Below are positions 1-12,885 of a stretch of 64,000 nucleotides of DNA, in pieces. This DNA comes from Pyrocephalus nanus (taxonomy: Eukaryota; Chordata; Aves; Passeriformes; Tyrannidae): assembly GCA_038380795.1 (NCBI GenBank), contig CM076259.1, forward strand, positions 73,404,200 through 73,468,199, written 5' to 3'. The position numbers and the translations under genes are program-made. The notes beneath the pieces are model-generated. The model was given only the letters and a program-made list of their open reading frames with translations. It was not told the origin of the DNA and ran no database searches. How positions within the stretch are numbered: the first letter of the stretch is position 1; every line of letters begins with the position of its first letter.

Positions 1-1080
1 TAGAAATCTGCATAGAACAATAAAGAATAATTTTCAGTGTATATAGATCGTAAAATAATATTTTAGAAATCATGTCTGCCTTTTAGCAGCCTCAAAATGA
101 AGTGAAACACAAAAAATGGAGTAAAGTCTACCTTCTACCTGACAGAGGTATGAAAACCATAAGACCTGAAATTTCTGCCAATAATTGTTACAGATACATC
201 TTGCCCAAGTCATACTCTCATCAGTGTACTATTTAAATGTTCCTTGAAAGCCCAAACATTGAGCTTAACAATGATAATTTCCCTATGAATTGGATGTGTA
301 AATTAATACATAACAGATGCAAAATGGTTTATGGTTCTTTTGTGTAATCTGAGGTAATTTGCAGGTTCATTTTAGATTTTTTTTTTCAGTATTTTTAAGT
401 TAACATCTAAGTTAATAAGTGCGATTTTTAATTTCACTGAATTAATTCATTTTTGGAAGTAAAATATACTGTCTATCACTGTGCTAGTTCTTATTGCAAT
501 ATATCTTGTTAAGGACTATGAATGATTATTATTTTATTAATTCATAATTTTCCACAGACTCAGTCCAGAAAAAAATTTTTAAAGTCAATCTGGATTCCAA
601 ATACAAAATTTTATTCTCAACTGCTAGCAGTGTATGCTAAAGAGATCAGCAGAAGTAGGGTGACATTAGAAAGAATACATTTCCAGATCATGAATTCACA
701 CAAAGTAAAGCAGATTTAAATATCCATTTAGTTAATAATTTAATTGAAAACATTTTTTTAATACCAAAATCCTTTTGTATAGTTATTTCCAAAATTACTT
801 AAATTAAAATTGCAGTGACTCACACAGGTTTCTTAAAGAATCTTATATACAAATATGTCATATAACTACAGCTGAGAACATTGTAGACAATTTCATCCTG
901 ATAGATTTTGTGTCTTTCAGCAATTGAATAGCTGGAATTCATTTCACATTCTATTAAAATCATTAGCAGCCAAACTGTATCATTAGTTTTTTAGGAAAGC
1001 TGCCCATTGTACTTGGAAATTATTAGTCACACCTCTGACAGCTGAAAAGCACCAGTATCTTAATATTTTTCTTGATGTAT

Positions 1081-1150
1081 ATTATTATCATCATCATTAT
1101 TATTATTATCATCATCATTGTTATTGGTGGTGTTGTTCTTGCTGTTGTAT
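1081..1150. repeat. Imperfect ATT/ATC trinucleotide microsatellite
   Basis: Interrupted runs of ATT and ATC triplets fade into GTT/GGT triplets on the right side. It is an ordinary degenerate microsatellite; length variation between individuals would be expected. Confidence 0.85.
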
Positions 1151-1630
1151 TTTTTATTATAGCTTTTATTATTAACTGTTTTTCATTTTGAAACATCTAT
1201 ATGTCTTACTGAAGAAAAAGTTCTTTGAATTATGATAAATTTTGACATGTATAGAATATCCAAAATTTGATATACAACTCAGTGAATAATATTTAATAAA
1301 ATATTATAGTTTTGTTTTTAGAAAGGAAAAACTATGTTTTTCTTGCTTAACAGACATGATTGTGATTTTCCAGAATAGAAATCATTAACTAAGCCCTGTC
1401 TGAAAATTAAAATAATTAATATCACAAATCTTACTTATTTTTCAATTAATAAACAGCATTTCCTTTTTTTTTTTCTACATAATGTTATACACAATTCAAC
1501 CTATGTAAGTGTAAATAAGAAAAATAATATGATTTTTAAAACATAATAAATTTTTCAGGCTATTAAATCGTAAAATTTAAAGAGGATTTTTTTCAACCTT
1601 TTTAATTGAAAATCTGTGTGATGTGTAGAC

Positions 1631-1680
1631 ATTTAAAACCATGTTACCTATAAGGTATTATAGGTGCTATGGTTTTAAAT
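1631..1680. repeat. Near-perfect hairpin (inverted repeat), 23-bp arms
   Basis: The left arm (1631-1653) and right arm (1658-1680) are reverse complements at 20 of 23 positions, with a 4-nt loop GGTA. The three differences are adjacent, at arm positions 13-15. As RNA, two of them would be G-U wobbles, leaving one true mismatch. The arms begin with ATTTAAAACCAT. Pairing stops immediately outside the arms. It could be a tiny palindromic repeat or a structured RNA; the sequence does not decide. Confidence 0.85.
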
Positions 1681-4003
1681 ATATATAGGTATCACTTTCT
1701 GATGCTTCCTGAATATCCTCACCATTTTCATATGCATTTATCCTAATATTTCACAACAGCTAAAATCAACCTACAGGCAGCACTGCAAAAGATTCCTATT
1801 AGAAGTGCTCTACTGTTGAACTTCTTTGTGAAGAAACAAGACCCTGGAATTGTCCACAACACTTTTCATTGCAGCATTTGGGGTTTTTTTGCTCATGATT
1901 TGGATTTTCCTTTGAGTTTTACTGCTACATATTGTTAGACATATGGGTATAAAAGGGACTTGTATGGATTTAAAGACACATTTTCTTTTATCCTAGCACA
2001 TCTTGCCATGTTCTGAAAGCAGAAAGAAACCTTAAAATGTGTTTTAAATTAGTAAAATAAATACAGTACAGTGCAAAATTTAAAATCAAATCAATAAAAA
2101 ATAAGCAAAAAAAGAGACTTAAAAATTTCCTTTCTGTTTGGGAATTTGAAAGTCAAGAAGGAATGGATTTAACGTGCATGTCATATCAGCCTTCTTACCT
2201 TTTGCTATTGAGACATAGGACACTGGGAAAAGTATAGTGTCGTACACTGTACTAAGGGCTTGACAGAAGATAGAAAGGAATGTCACTGGAATTCAGGAAG
2301 GCAATGCAAAATTGAATAACATGTATAAAAACTGGAAGTGGAGCTATAGTCCAGTATTGGAAGGCATACTGAACCGAAAGCATTTCAAGAGCAACAGAAA
2401 TAGTAGAACAGATGGACATCAAAATATGGTCCTTGAGAGGTCATGAGTAAATGCAGAATGTCTTGATGAAACATAAATGGTGGACAAAAAAAAGCACAAA
2501 TTATTAAACATGACTTCAACAATCGTTTCTAATCATTCTGCTTCAAGCTTCAACCAGATATGAACAATACTTCTGAAAAATAAATGCAGAGCTGTTACAA
2601 AGCTGTATTAACTGTGGAAAAAAAAGTTGGAGACGTAAAAATGAATAAAACAAATCTCCTTACTTTATAAATGGAGACTAAATGTAGTTTAAGGTTTAAT
2701 GTAAATATATTTGATGGTTGAAAATGAATATTTTTAGACTGTTTGCTTCTATAAAATTGCATTCAACTTTAAAGCTGATTAGTGATTAGCAAGAAGGAAG
2801 AAAGAAACCCCAAAATAAAATCCAAGGCTAAAATGATATCATCTTCAAAAATTCCATGAACATTTTTAATACAGTAATATTTATGAAATCTGTTAAAAGA
2901 TATAATACTAGGCAAGATTCCAGGGACAGACTTTAATAATTGCAAGATGCTGCAGTGTGATAGGATTCTACTTTCATCCGTCTATTGTGTCTTGAATAAT
3001 GCATTTTGCATGGTGTCTTATTAGTCCATCTCACCAACATTTTTAGTGACCTTTCAGACTATGTCAGAGGCTATCCCTAGAAGTTAGAGGTACTAGATTT
3101 TGCTCAGCCTTGAAGGCTGTGTATGTATTTTTTGTATCCTGGATTCATTAATATGCTTTCAGATCAGACTTGTTTTCAAGTAAGCTTATACATGACAAAA
3201 CTGTGTTTGCAGAGCAAAACACATCTCAGTTTTCAAATAACACACTCATATATATTCAGAAGTCTGAACTTGAAATATATAAAAGAAAAATCCCCATAAT
3301 AAACAGCTTACTGAATATTTTATGCAAAAAAAAAAAATTACTAAGAAAGAAAGACCTGTTGTAATGTACTGAAAACCTGTGCCAGTTTATTTACTGCAAC
3401 AACCCTTCAACCCAAACCTCCAATATTTTAGCATACTTCATTTGTGTCTGACTATGTCTGCCTTTGGACTGGTCCATTGCTCTTGTTAGGATCTGTTGGG
3501 AGGTACCCTCATTTCTAAAGGACTTGCAAGTTTCATTTTTCCTCTGTAGAAAAATAAATACAGTTCCTTAAGTAACAAGATAGAACAAGAGGGAGCTGGT
3601 ATGCAACTGATATATTCCTGACACAAAGCTAGATGAAACTTGGAGGTATACACAGACTGAAGACCTGCTCTCATACAACAGGGGAACTTTTGCTTATCTT
3701 AGCAAAGCAATTGCATATGTGACCTGACACTACTTTACCTCCTTGACAAAAAGTAATGATTGTTACGGTCCCTTGGCTTGTTTCCACATACTATCTCTCT
3801 GTGTGGGTGTATGCATGTGTGAACATAAACAAATAAATTTGTATAAAGATACAACTGAGAGTCAGTTACAGGCAACATCCAGGAAATTCTCTCAATCCAA
3901 AACCCAGAATTCTTATATCAATATCCTGCATCTACAAAGATACTGCAATTATAGACAATGAAATCTAGAATAAATTGTTGTCTGTCATAAATCCTCCCCT
4001 TCT

Positions 4004-4028
4004 CAAACAAACAAACAAACAAACAAAA
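4004..4028. repeat. (CAAA)n microsatellite
   Basis: Six tandem CAAA units, followed by A/C-rich low-complexity sequence up to about 4050. Confidence 0.9.
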
Positions 4029-6841
4029 CCCAAGAAAACAACAAAATCAAATACAAACTTTGTATTTCACCACAGAACAGAATAAAACAAAAGTTGCTTT
4101 TCATAAATATGGTCCTATATGCTTTATAGAAACCCTGACTTTTGACTTAATATGTGTCCTAATGAGCAAAAAACTAGTCTATGATAGCTTCTTGAGGAAT
4201 CAGATATCCAGTTCACTCCTCTTGAAGTTACATTTTAGTGGAATTTTTGATTCCTAGTGTCCACATCACTTGGCAACAAACCTGTCAAAATAGCTGCTGT
4301 AGACATTTTTTACTGTATTAAGTAGGCTTAGATAATTTTTCAGAAATAGATGTTTTTGTAGCTATTTATGTGAAAGTCTGCAGTATTTTTTGAATGAAAA
4401 GGACAAAATATTAAATCTTTTTAGTTTTGTGACTAATATTTTGTATTCTCCTTCCATTTTTTCATATACATATTTTTATGTTTTCTTCCCTCACACATAT
4501 CAGGAACAGATAAGGAACACTGTCCCCCTTTGCTATACTATCAATGCAATTTTTTGTCATACAGTGCCAAAGGCATTCTTTGATTGCTATCTGAACCAGA
4601 TTTTATCAACATCTTCTGGGCATTTAGACCATGTCTACACTTATTTATTAATATACATCACCATGTTCCACAGGACTCTGATCTGTGATCATACTACCAA
4701 GTAGCTGCTTGGAGCATGCCCTTACCAGTATCTCAGTTGTTTCCCAGCATTTTACTTCACCTCATTTTAGATTTATACAGTACAAAAAAATCTACTACTA
4801 GAACTAATTTTCTAGATGAAATTCTTTATCCAAGGCATGAGTGGTATCTACAAAAGGCAAGTTGATTTCTAGGGTTGCTAATGAATATTGGCTCAAGATA
4901 TTGCTCATAAACCTCTGAGTAATTGAGCAAAATAAACTCTCTTGATACTCGGTATTTTATAACTCTTGATTTACGGACAAAGAACTAAAAAATGTACTTT
5001 GAAAAGAATTGAGAATAAGAAAGAAAATAAACAGAATAACCATGTGATAACCATGTAAGCAATTTCTGATATAAAATAAAAATCAGATGAAAATTTAATT
5101 CGTGATATACAGTTTTCTTGGACAGTTTCCTAATATTTACATTTTTCAGTAAAGCTATCGCAGTTGCCAAATCACAGAGCTCTGTCAGGTGTCTTGCTAA
5201 GTGGAAAAGTGTCATGAAGTCTGCTACTGATAAGTAGTGTTAAAATGATTGCTCTTCAACCCAAGGAGTAGCACTTAGGTTTTAGTATTCTGGTATTTAA
5301 CTTGAAAGAAGCAAACATTTTCTTTATAAATACATATAATGTTTTCTACAAAACAATCTTCACATTTTGCACTCTGGATTCGCAGGATTTGTCCTGCATA
5401 GACATATCTCAATTTTCATGTAAAATGTTTTCAACATAACTCAACTGGTTCTTATGAAAAAGCTGTTTGAACAACTTTATTCTCTCCCTACTGGTTTACA
5501 ACACAGTACTGTCCCTCCCCGGCTCTCCAACATTTTTGAACTCCGAAACTCTTCTTTTGTATCTCAGCCACTAGGCTTACACAAGGCAAAAGCAGGATTC
5601 CCCAGACCAGAGTTTTTCTGCTTTACATATTTATTGTAGGGATGGCACAATGGAAGGGTTTACTACACTCCACAGTCTGTAAAAGGAGACTGTCCAACGA
5701 AATCAAATGCCGATGCAAATAAGTTGCTCATCTAAAATAATATTTCATAAATCGAAGCCAGCTGACAACAAGATATCTTTTTTTCCTTGAGTAAAACACA
5801 TAAATGAAAAATATACCAAGACCATCAGATATATTTCTGTAGGAAATACTCAGAGAAGAAAATGCACCCAATCAGAAGTTAAAGTCTCATCATCCTGAGA
5901 TCTGAGATAAGCACTATCACGTTTTTACAGTTTATATAGTTTTCAACCATGTAATTCCTTTCCATTTAGTCATAAGATCTTCCATGTCTTATTGTGTGTG
6001 CTACAGAATGTAAATTTCTGGATCTCTACCTACTACAGAAATAAGACATTACAAACCCCTAAAATCATAGTATCGAACAACATAGTGAGGGGCTGTTTCC
6101 CTTTTCTGCTAGTAACTATATTTGACTTCCAATACTGATTTTACAAAATAGAATAAAAATGAAAGCATCATGACATCACTATGAATTGCATATAATTATA
6201 ACTTTAAATCAAAGGAAGATAGGATTTAAAGAATTTAGTAAGTGGAAGCAGATCTCCCTTTTTCTTCAATCATTTATACTTCATTTGTTAATTCCCATCT
6301 CTCTAATAATTCAAGACCTTGGTAGAGAACAAAACATTGTGCAAATGCTAAACTGGAAACACTGGGATTTTTTCTTCCATCCTTGCACCCAGACAAGTTC
6401 CTCACTCACATAAGTCTTGGGGTTCAGTCATATATGAGTAATTAGGGAGTAAAACTGCTGGCTAGAAAGTGGAACTCTAAAAGCATGGAAGATTACCTCT
6501 CATCTTCACCATCACAGAATGGTGATATCTTGGAAATAGCACTAGCTAGGGTGTACCTAAGTCAGGCCAAGACAGGAAAATTTTCAAGAGAATGTGTCTC
6601 TGCTATTCAAGTAACTCAAATATGTATGTCTAATCTAGTGGAGGAGTAATCATTCATTTATGTAATAATGAAGGCTTTTTTCAGAATAAAATTAAGTAAA
6701 AAACAAAAAAAGCCTGGAATATGCCATCCTTTTTTCTAAATATCTTGTGGAAACTAGTGACTTTTGAGAAGTCACAAGACTAGAGTTTTACCATAATTTA
6801 TGGAAATACTATTGAATTTACTCCAAATGTTTGTATATGTT

Positions 6842-6896
6842 AAACAAAAACAAAAACAAAAACAAAAATAAAAACAAACAAACAAAAAAAACCCCC
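6842..6896. repeat. (CAAAAA)n/(CAAA)n A/C-rich microsatellite
   Basis: Tandem CAAAAA units with one T interruption turn into CAAA units, then end in an A run followed by a C run. This is low-complexity DNA. Confidence 0.9.
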
Positions 6897-9357
6897 CTGT
6901 GGTGTGTTACTGTCCATTTGACAGCATCCTAGGTTATGCTAAAAAATTTTCAACCTTTAATTTTTAACTTGAAGTACTATTGGATTGCATACTTGATATT
7001 TTTTTCCTGACTCATCTTCTATTTTGGGAGTTCTTTTGAAATCAGCAGATCTTTTAGATCCCTGAAAACAGATCTGGAACTGAGAAATGCCGTGATTGGA
7101 ACCATGGGGATCTTTCATAAAAGTATTTTTATGCAGTTACCTGTAAATCCATTTATTCTGTAAACACAGAGAGTTTACAGTTCCCTCCCCTAATGCCTAA
7201 AAATTTAGTCTGCTTTTCCCCCTCACATTTGCTATTAGTCCTACTGTTACTTGTCAGGGTCAATCTCTTTGTCAGAATCAGTAGGGTTTTTTCCCCTTAT
7301 GCTTTGCTTTTATTCTTATAGTTAAAAACAGTAAAGTACAATAAATCTTTAAGCTATTACTATCAGAAGAAAATGCACGTCACTTATAGTAGCTGATTGC
7401 TGAAAAAATAGATGTATATGCTATTTGATTTTCTGTTCACTAGAATGACTTTCTTTTTCCCTTCTTAAAAAAAATTCTCTTCTTTTGATCTTATTCAGAA
7501 AGGCAGTAAGTCTTTTTTAGGACACTTGAAACCCTCAATAGAAGCTGATTTTTCACAACATCTGCCATGTTCCTACTTTTCCATGCTGAACAGACATTTT
7601 TTAAAAGTAAATGCAGAGCAAACCAGTTTTGCTAAACCTTAATTAGCATTTTTATAAAATACTTCACCCATAGAATTTAATATAAGAACTCTATATGGCA
7701 TGACTGGCTTGGCCCAACAGGAGAAGTTGTATTACCATCTTATTTGTCTACTGGATAGAGATTTAACAGCCCTAATTTAACCTTTCATGTGCTTTAAAGC
7801 TAAATTTTAAACAAAAGCAAAGCTTTGTTGCTAATATGCTCTTCTAATTGTGTCTGCATTCATTAACTTATTATAATAGACAGCAAAAACCTTATACTGT
7901 CATGCCCTTGTTAAAACAGATATTCCATAGTGAATATATAGTGCAGTATACCATGAAGGTTTTGTAACTCAAGGGTAAGGTTCACTGTGAGGTACAGTAA
8001 AACTCATAACTAATGTTTGTATAAAAAATATTGTCATAAAAATGTGTTATGTACATTATTTAGGCAGAAAGTTATGATTACAGTAAAACTCGCTTTTCTT
8101 TCAAAAAGTGTTATCTTTCTAAGAGTAATTTCTGTGCTAACAATAAAAGCCCTCTATCTCTTCACAAACGGAGTATTCAGATAATTTTTTTTCCTAGTTG
8201 AAGCTGCCATAATAATTTGAAATACATTTCTTTGTATTTACTTGTTTTCTCACTGTTACATATTCCTACTTATTATGATGATCAAGCTTCACCCATCATA
8301 TGAGACAGGAAAATTCACCACCTTGAAAGAAGCTCATCTGTAAGTGTATTGCTGGTCAGACATTATAATAAAGACAATTGGGTTTTTTTGAGATATATGA
8401 TGTACAAAAGAGTTCAAGAGTGCTCAAATGAGCTTCCAACAAAGCATCTCTGAAAATGCAGAAGTATTTTGTTAATACTGTTGTTGGGGGGCAGAAAAGA
8501 TTCAGTCACTTTGAATATTTCAGTTTTGTTCCAGTTGCTTAATTGCTGAAAGAGGGGAGAAGTTTTATTTCTACTATTATGATGATGTTAGCTGTTTTAA
8601 CTGTCACAGTTTTAAAAAAATTAAAGATAAAGAAAAGAGAAATCTATTCAGTTGATGAATTCTCATCAAATTACATTCTTCCGGAGAATGAATGAATATT
8701 AAGCATATTCTAGCAGTTCTATTTCATTTTTAAAAAATTATTTAGTATTTTTTATAAGTTAGAACACAACTTTTATAAGGATGAAGTTATATTTAGTTCA
8801 GCTTCCACAATTTTTTTTTTCACTGATATTTGCTTCTATAAATGTGTCTTAAATGTAAGCTTTTTTCGGCATTTTTCTCCTGGCAGTCTTCTTATAATGA
8901 TATTATATTCTTAAAAGGAGTGGTGGTGGAGCATCTCAGTTCTGAAACTTTTGGAAGAGGTAGCATTTTCAAGGTTTTGTCATCTCTGCATGTCGAAAAT
9001 AAATTGTCTCTTAGTTAATTGTATTTCTGTGCCATAGAATAATTGCATTTGTTTCCTTCTATCAGTTCCACTTTAACCAAGAATTGCCTTTATCACTCTT
9101 CCTCCTAGTTGATTTCTTTTTCTTTCTAGAAGTTGTCTCATCTGCCAGCTCATCTGATAGCTAGACAATTTGGTATCCAGTGCCAGCAGATCCTTATCTC
9201 TTCCTAAGTTTCTACAGATCACCTCAATTTTATTCTGATTATGGACATTTTCAAGATATCTAATGGATGTTCTTCTGTCAGCATGCTCATAACATTCAAT
9301 CCAGTCAATATTATGGTTGTGGATTGTCTGACTAGGAGACTGGCTTTTTTCACAATT

Positions 9358-9472
9358 TATTGTTGTTGGTTCTTTTATTTTTAATTTTGGTTTTGTTGGA
9401 GGGTTTTGTTACTGGTTATTTGGTTGGTTTTTTGTTAGTTTTGGTTGGTGGTTTAGTGTTTTGTTTTGGTTT
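9358..9472. repeat. G/T-only low-complexity tract
   Basis: About 115 bases consist almost entirely of G and T on the plus strand, with recurring TTGG and TTTTG words. Similar tracts occur at 52801-52938 and 63840-63895, and A/C counterparts at 19060-19130 and 46905-47040. No coding or known element was recognised. Confidence 0.85.
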
Positions 9473-11289
9473 TCCCACAAATACCCTCAGCTAATCATAT
9501 GTGATAGCTCTGGAAAAAGTCTCTTCCTCTTCCTGTCTCCCTGAAACCACTGGGGAGTCACTGGAGAAGGAAGTAGAGTTCTGGAAAGGCCCAGGGTTCC
9601 CTATGTTAGCTAATGCCTTATTCAGATGCAGGTTGTTCTGAAATGTGTCTTAATTGAGTTTGCTCTCTGCAGGTTAGTTATTGCACTTCACAGACTTATT
9701 TTTCTACCATAACAATCTAATTTAAACCCAATTGTATAAGTAGTATTAAAGTGATGTAAGTCTTAATTTAGAAAAGGATTCAGCCTGGAGTTACTCAAAG
9801 TAAACAAAAAATTAGGAAGAGAGTTGGGACCTTTATTGATAAGATTAAAATTAAACTAAAAATACTAAATCCAAGATACATTTTTTCCTAAATGATGAAT
9901 TTCTAGGGTATTATAGGGAGAGATAATAAAACATCATATATTTGAAGCTAACTTTACTACAAATGATGAAACCTGGAAATTCTATTGCACAAACATTTTT
10001 TTTAAATCAGAAATGCCTTTCTTATGATATTCCAATGCACACTGGTATGTATTTTTTTTCATAGTTGGATATTCTAAACTGAATGAACTGAGTCACTTCA
10101 CTATCACAAAATGACCAAAACTCAACAAAACATATTTTAAAAAAAGCAACTTCAAAACAACTCATCTGGAAAGAAGAGTGCAAATTGAAAACACACGTTA
10201 GAAAGAAGTGAATATTAGCAAAATAATAAAAAATGAACCCTTGGGAAAAAAAATTCTGTCCAATAAAGCAAAAATCAGACACACCCTTATAAATTTTTGT
10301 AAGTTATTGTCAAGGCAACCATCAAAACAATGCACACATGTTTAGGTATCCCCAGCTGGAGGAAAAATGGCCAGTGAAAATGCAACTTGCTTAGGAAACA
10401 GAAAGTGAATCTACCAGCAAAAAAAAGTGACGTTTGAGATTGTCACTTTAATACCAAAAATATGTGTGACATTTGAATGCTTATTTTTCAGTATGGCTGA
10501 CAAAGCATACATACTTTGAAGATGATTGGGCAAATTCAACTATGAAAGGCAACACACCTTTCTTTTTGTGATTGTCATTAAAAACTGTATCAACTGGTCA
10601 GAGAGCTCAATGAATATTCTGCATATTTAAAAACAAGATGAATCATGCTCCTATAGAAAAATAAACTCATTTATAGTCAAATCTTCTCACATGTTGATGG
10701 TGGCCATGGTGGTCTTCAAATTAGGAATATGAGTCACCTTGGTCATGTAATTCCTTCTGGGAAATGGCAGGAAAATGGCATTTTTTAAAATTTCCTCTCT
10801 ATTATCATAACTAATGTAAATATGTTATGATGGCTGTCATAAATGACAGGTTTCAGCAATTCAAACAGCTGACTGAAGGAATGATCACAGACCTTTTTTC
10901 CATCTTTTCTACAAGTTATTACTTGTAGTCTATATTTTGTCTCTTCCTTGTTTCTAAATTCACCTGTCCTTTCTTTCAGCATATCAAGAATTTGCTACAA
11001 CTATATCTAACACACTACATCTGCTGGGCAAACATTCTAAGATACTATGTTAAATGCTGTTTCTGAAATATATGGTTAATGTGCTTTCCTAACATTCCCA
11101 GTGTTGAAATGATCATTAAATGAAGGTCTTTTTCTGTTGCAGTATATAAAAGAATGCAGAAGTTTTAATGTTGTTAAAGTGAACATGCTCTCAAAATGGC
11201 TATGTAACTCTTTGTACAAACCCTTCTCCTTCCCAAGGTTCCTCACTCTTACCTGCATCTTTGGAATGTCTAAGAGATAACTAGAAGCT

Positions 11290-11575
11290 CATCTAATGGT
11301 TATTAACCCTTTCTTGTAATTGGTTGGTTTGTAAGACCTCCTGGATTCCTAATGGAACCCCAAGAGCTATTTAAAGAGTGACCAGAACAATAAAGCTCTG
11401 GCTCTGTCTGCTCTCCCTGCTTACCAGCTGGTGTCCTGTGGTGTCTCTGGGGGCCATGGGGCTCCACGTGGGTAGGGGGAAGGGAGGGAGCACCGCTTTC
11501 CCCCAGAGCAAGGGGTAAAAGGAAAAGCCTCTTGCCTGGGGTTTACCCTCCGTATCCACCTTCAAAGTTTGTCAC
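11290..11575 (+). mobile_element. Probable solo LTR fragment (avian ERV-like)
   Basis: This GC-richer block has LTR promoter and poly(A) architecture in the expected order. An inverted CCAAT box (ATTGG) lies at 11319-11323, a TATTTAAA box at 11368-11375, and an AATAAA signal at 11389-11394, followed by a G/C-rich U5-like stretch. The 13-nt gap between TATA box and poly(A) signal resembles avian alpharetrovirus-type LTRs, where the poly(A) signal sits just upstream of the cap site. No internal gag/pol/env sequence adjoins it, so it is a solo or truncated LTR. The 5' boundary was not found and the 3' boundary is approximate. The family is not named. It could alternatively be unique DNA with chance motifs, but the GC jump supports an insertion. 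Confidence 0.55.
11368..11394 (+). promoter_or_regulatory. TATA box and poly(A) signal of the LTR
   Basis: TATTTAAA is at 11368-11375 and AATAAA at 11389-11394. Close spacing of these two signals is a known feature of some avian retroviral LTRs. Whether the promoter is active is unknown. Confidence 0.5.
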
Positions 11576-12014
11576 ATTTTTAACCTACAGCAGGTTGGTA
11601 GAGACCTTTCATTTTGTGAGTTTTCTTTTCTTCCTTTCTTCCTTTCTTTGCAAACATGACCATGTCTGTCGTTTGGAAAACAGTGAAGCTACTAATTACA
11701 TAATTAGTAACAATATTATGCTAAACCATTATATGCCTTTATGAAGACTCAAGTACCAGTAAAAATCTAAATTTGATAAGTTTGTTTATCTGCTTTCATA
11801 ATAAGGCACTTGATAACAAATCTTACATTTGATAGAATTATTTGATAGAATTATTTACCTAGGCTGGGAAAATCATCTCTATAACTCTTCAGATGCCAAC
11901 ACATAAAATTTGCAGATCAACCACGGGATGAGAGAAGTCCCATTCAGAAAGATTAAAACATGATAAAACAATCATGTTATTCAAATACAACACAAGGATA
12001 TCTGGACTAAATGT
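11576..12014. other. Spacer, AT-rich, nothing recognised
   Basis: AT-rich sequence between the LTR-like block and the CR1. It includes a short tandem duplication of about 15 bp near 11830-11860 (repeated GATAGAATTATTT). No gene is visible. Confidence 0.7.
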
Positions 12015-12885
12015 AATCATAGAATCATGTCTTCATAGAACAGTTTAGCTTGAGTGGAACCTTGAATGACACGTAGTTCAACCTTCTGCTTAAAGTGAGT
12101 CTAACACCAGGGAAAATGGCTTAGAGCCATCTTCTGGGAAACTCCAAAGATATCCGAAATGGAGACTGATCCTCATTTCAGAACAGCCCTTCTTTATGCT
12201 TTAACTACATTCCCTATGAAGAATTTTGTCATATTTAACCAGAACCATCCTTGCTGCAAATTGTAACTGCTACTATTTCCTGTTCACTGAACACTTACAG
12301 GAAGAGTCCAACTTTATTTTCTTATTCTAAGAAGAATAGTTAGTCTAATACCTTCCCATTTACTGACAACAGCCCTTGGGCCTTCTTTATCAAGTTGAGA
12401 AAATATACTTTCCTAAATTCTTATGTTATGTATTCTACTCCTTGACCATCTTAGGGTCTGTCTGCTGCATATACTCTAGTTTGTCCATGTTTTATTTTTT
12501 TGGACTGAGGACTCCAAACTAAACACAGCACTACAGATGCCACCTCACAAATATCACACAGAGAAGCAAAATCATTTTCCTTGACCTGCTAGCTCCAGCC
12601 TTAAAAATGCAGATGAATATGTGATGGATTTTTTCATTGCTAATGCTCTCTGCTGGCTCACATTCACCATTTTATTCATAGTGGCCCTCTGTTTCTTTTC
12701 TGCAAAGCTGCTTTCTAGACAATTTGAGCCTCTAGCTTTAAATTTTACATGTTGTAATCCTACACCAGGAGCAAAACTTTCTATCTGACTTTGCTGAATT
12801 TCTCAACAGCCCATTTCCATAGCCTGTTGAGAACCCCCTAAATAACACTCCTGCCCTCCAGCATATTGACTACCTGCTGCACTGA
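12015..12885 (-). mobile_element. CR1 LINE, old minus-strand copy
   Basis: The left end carries AATCATAGAATCATG, the reverse complement of the CR1 3' terminal octamer repeats. Moving right, the sequence follows the antisense CR1 3' UTR and the C-terminal part of ORF2 in consensus order. Recognisable segments include one near 12510-12560 (an 'ACTCCAAACTAAACACAGCACTACAGATG'-like region), one near 12575-12600 matching the 'CTTGACCTGCTAG' region, and one near 12695-12715 containing CTGCAAAGCTGCTTTC. Further segments follow around 12800-12870. Divergence is high and stop codons are many, so no reverse transcriptase function remains. It is 5'-truncated, as CR1 copies usually are. The divergence suggests an older subfamily; which one cannot be decided by eye. 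Confidence 0.85.

Larger units (their letters stand above)
1..11289. other. AT-rich intergenic DNA, no gene seen
   Basis: This is unique-looking AT-rich sequence. Stop codons are dense in all six frames, and the longest open frames (about 60-105 codons) have composition typical of chance. No CR1, SINE or LTR consensus could be recognised. It holds a trinucleotide repeat near 1081, a strong hairpin at 1631-1680, (CAAA)n tracts at 4004 and 6842, and a G/T-rich tract at 9358. Regulatory elements cannot be excluded from sequence alone. Confidence 0.75.

Noticed and set aside
6061..6110. Possible CR1 tail (AATCATAGTATC)
   Set aside because: Neighbouring sequence does not follow the CR1 3' UTR.
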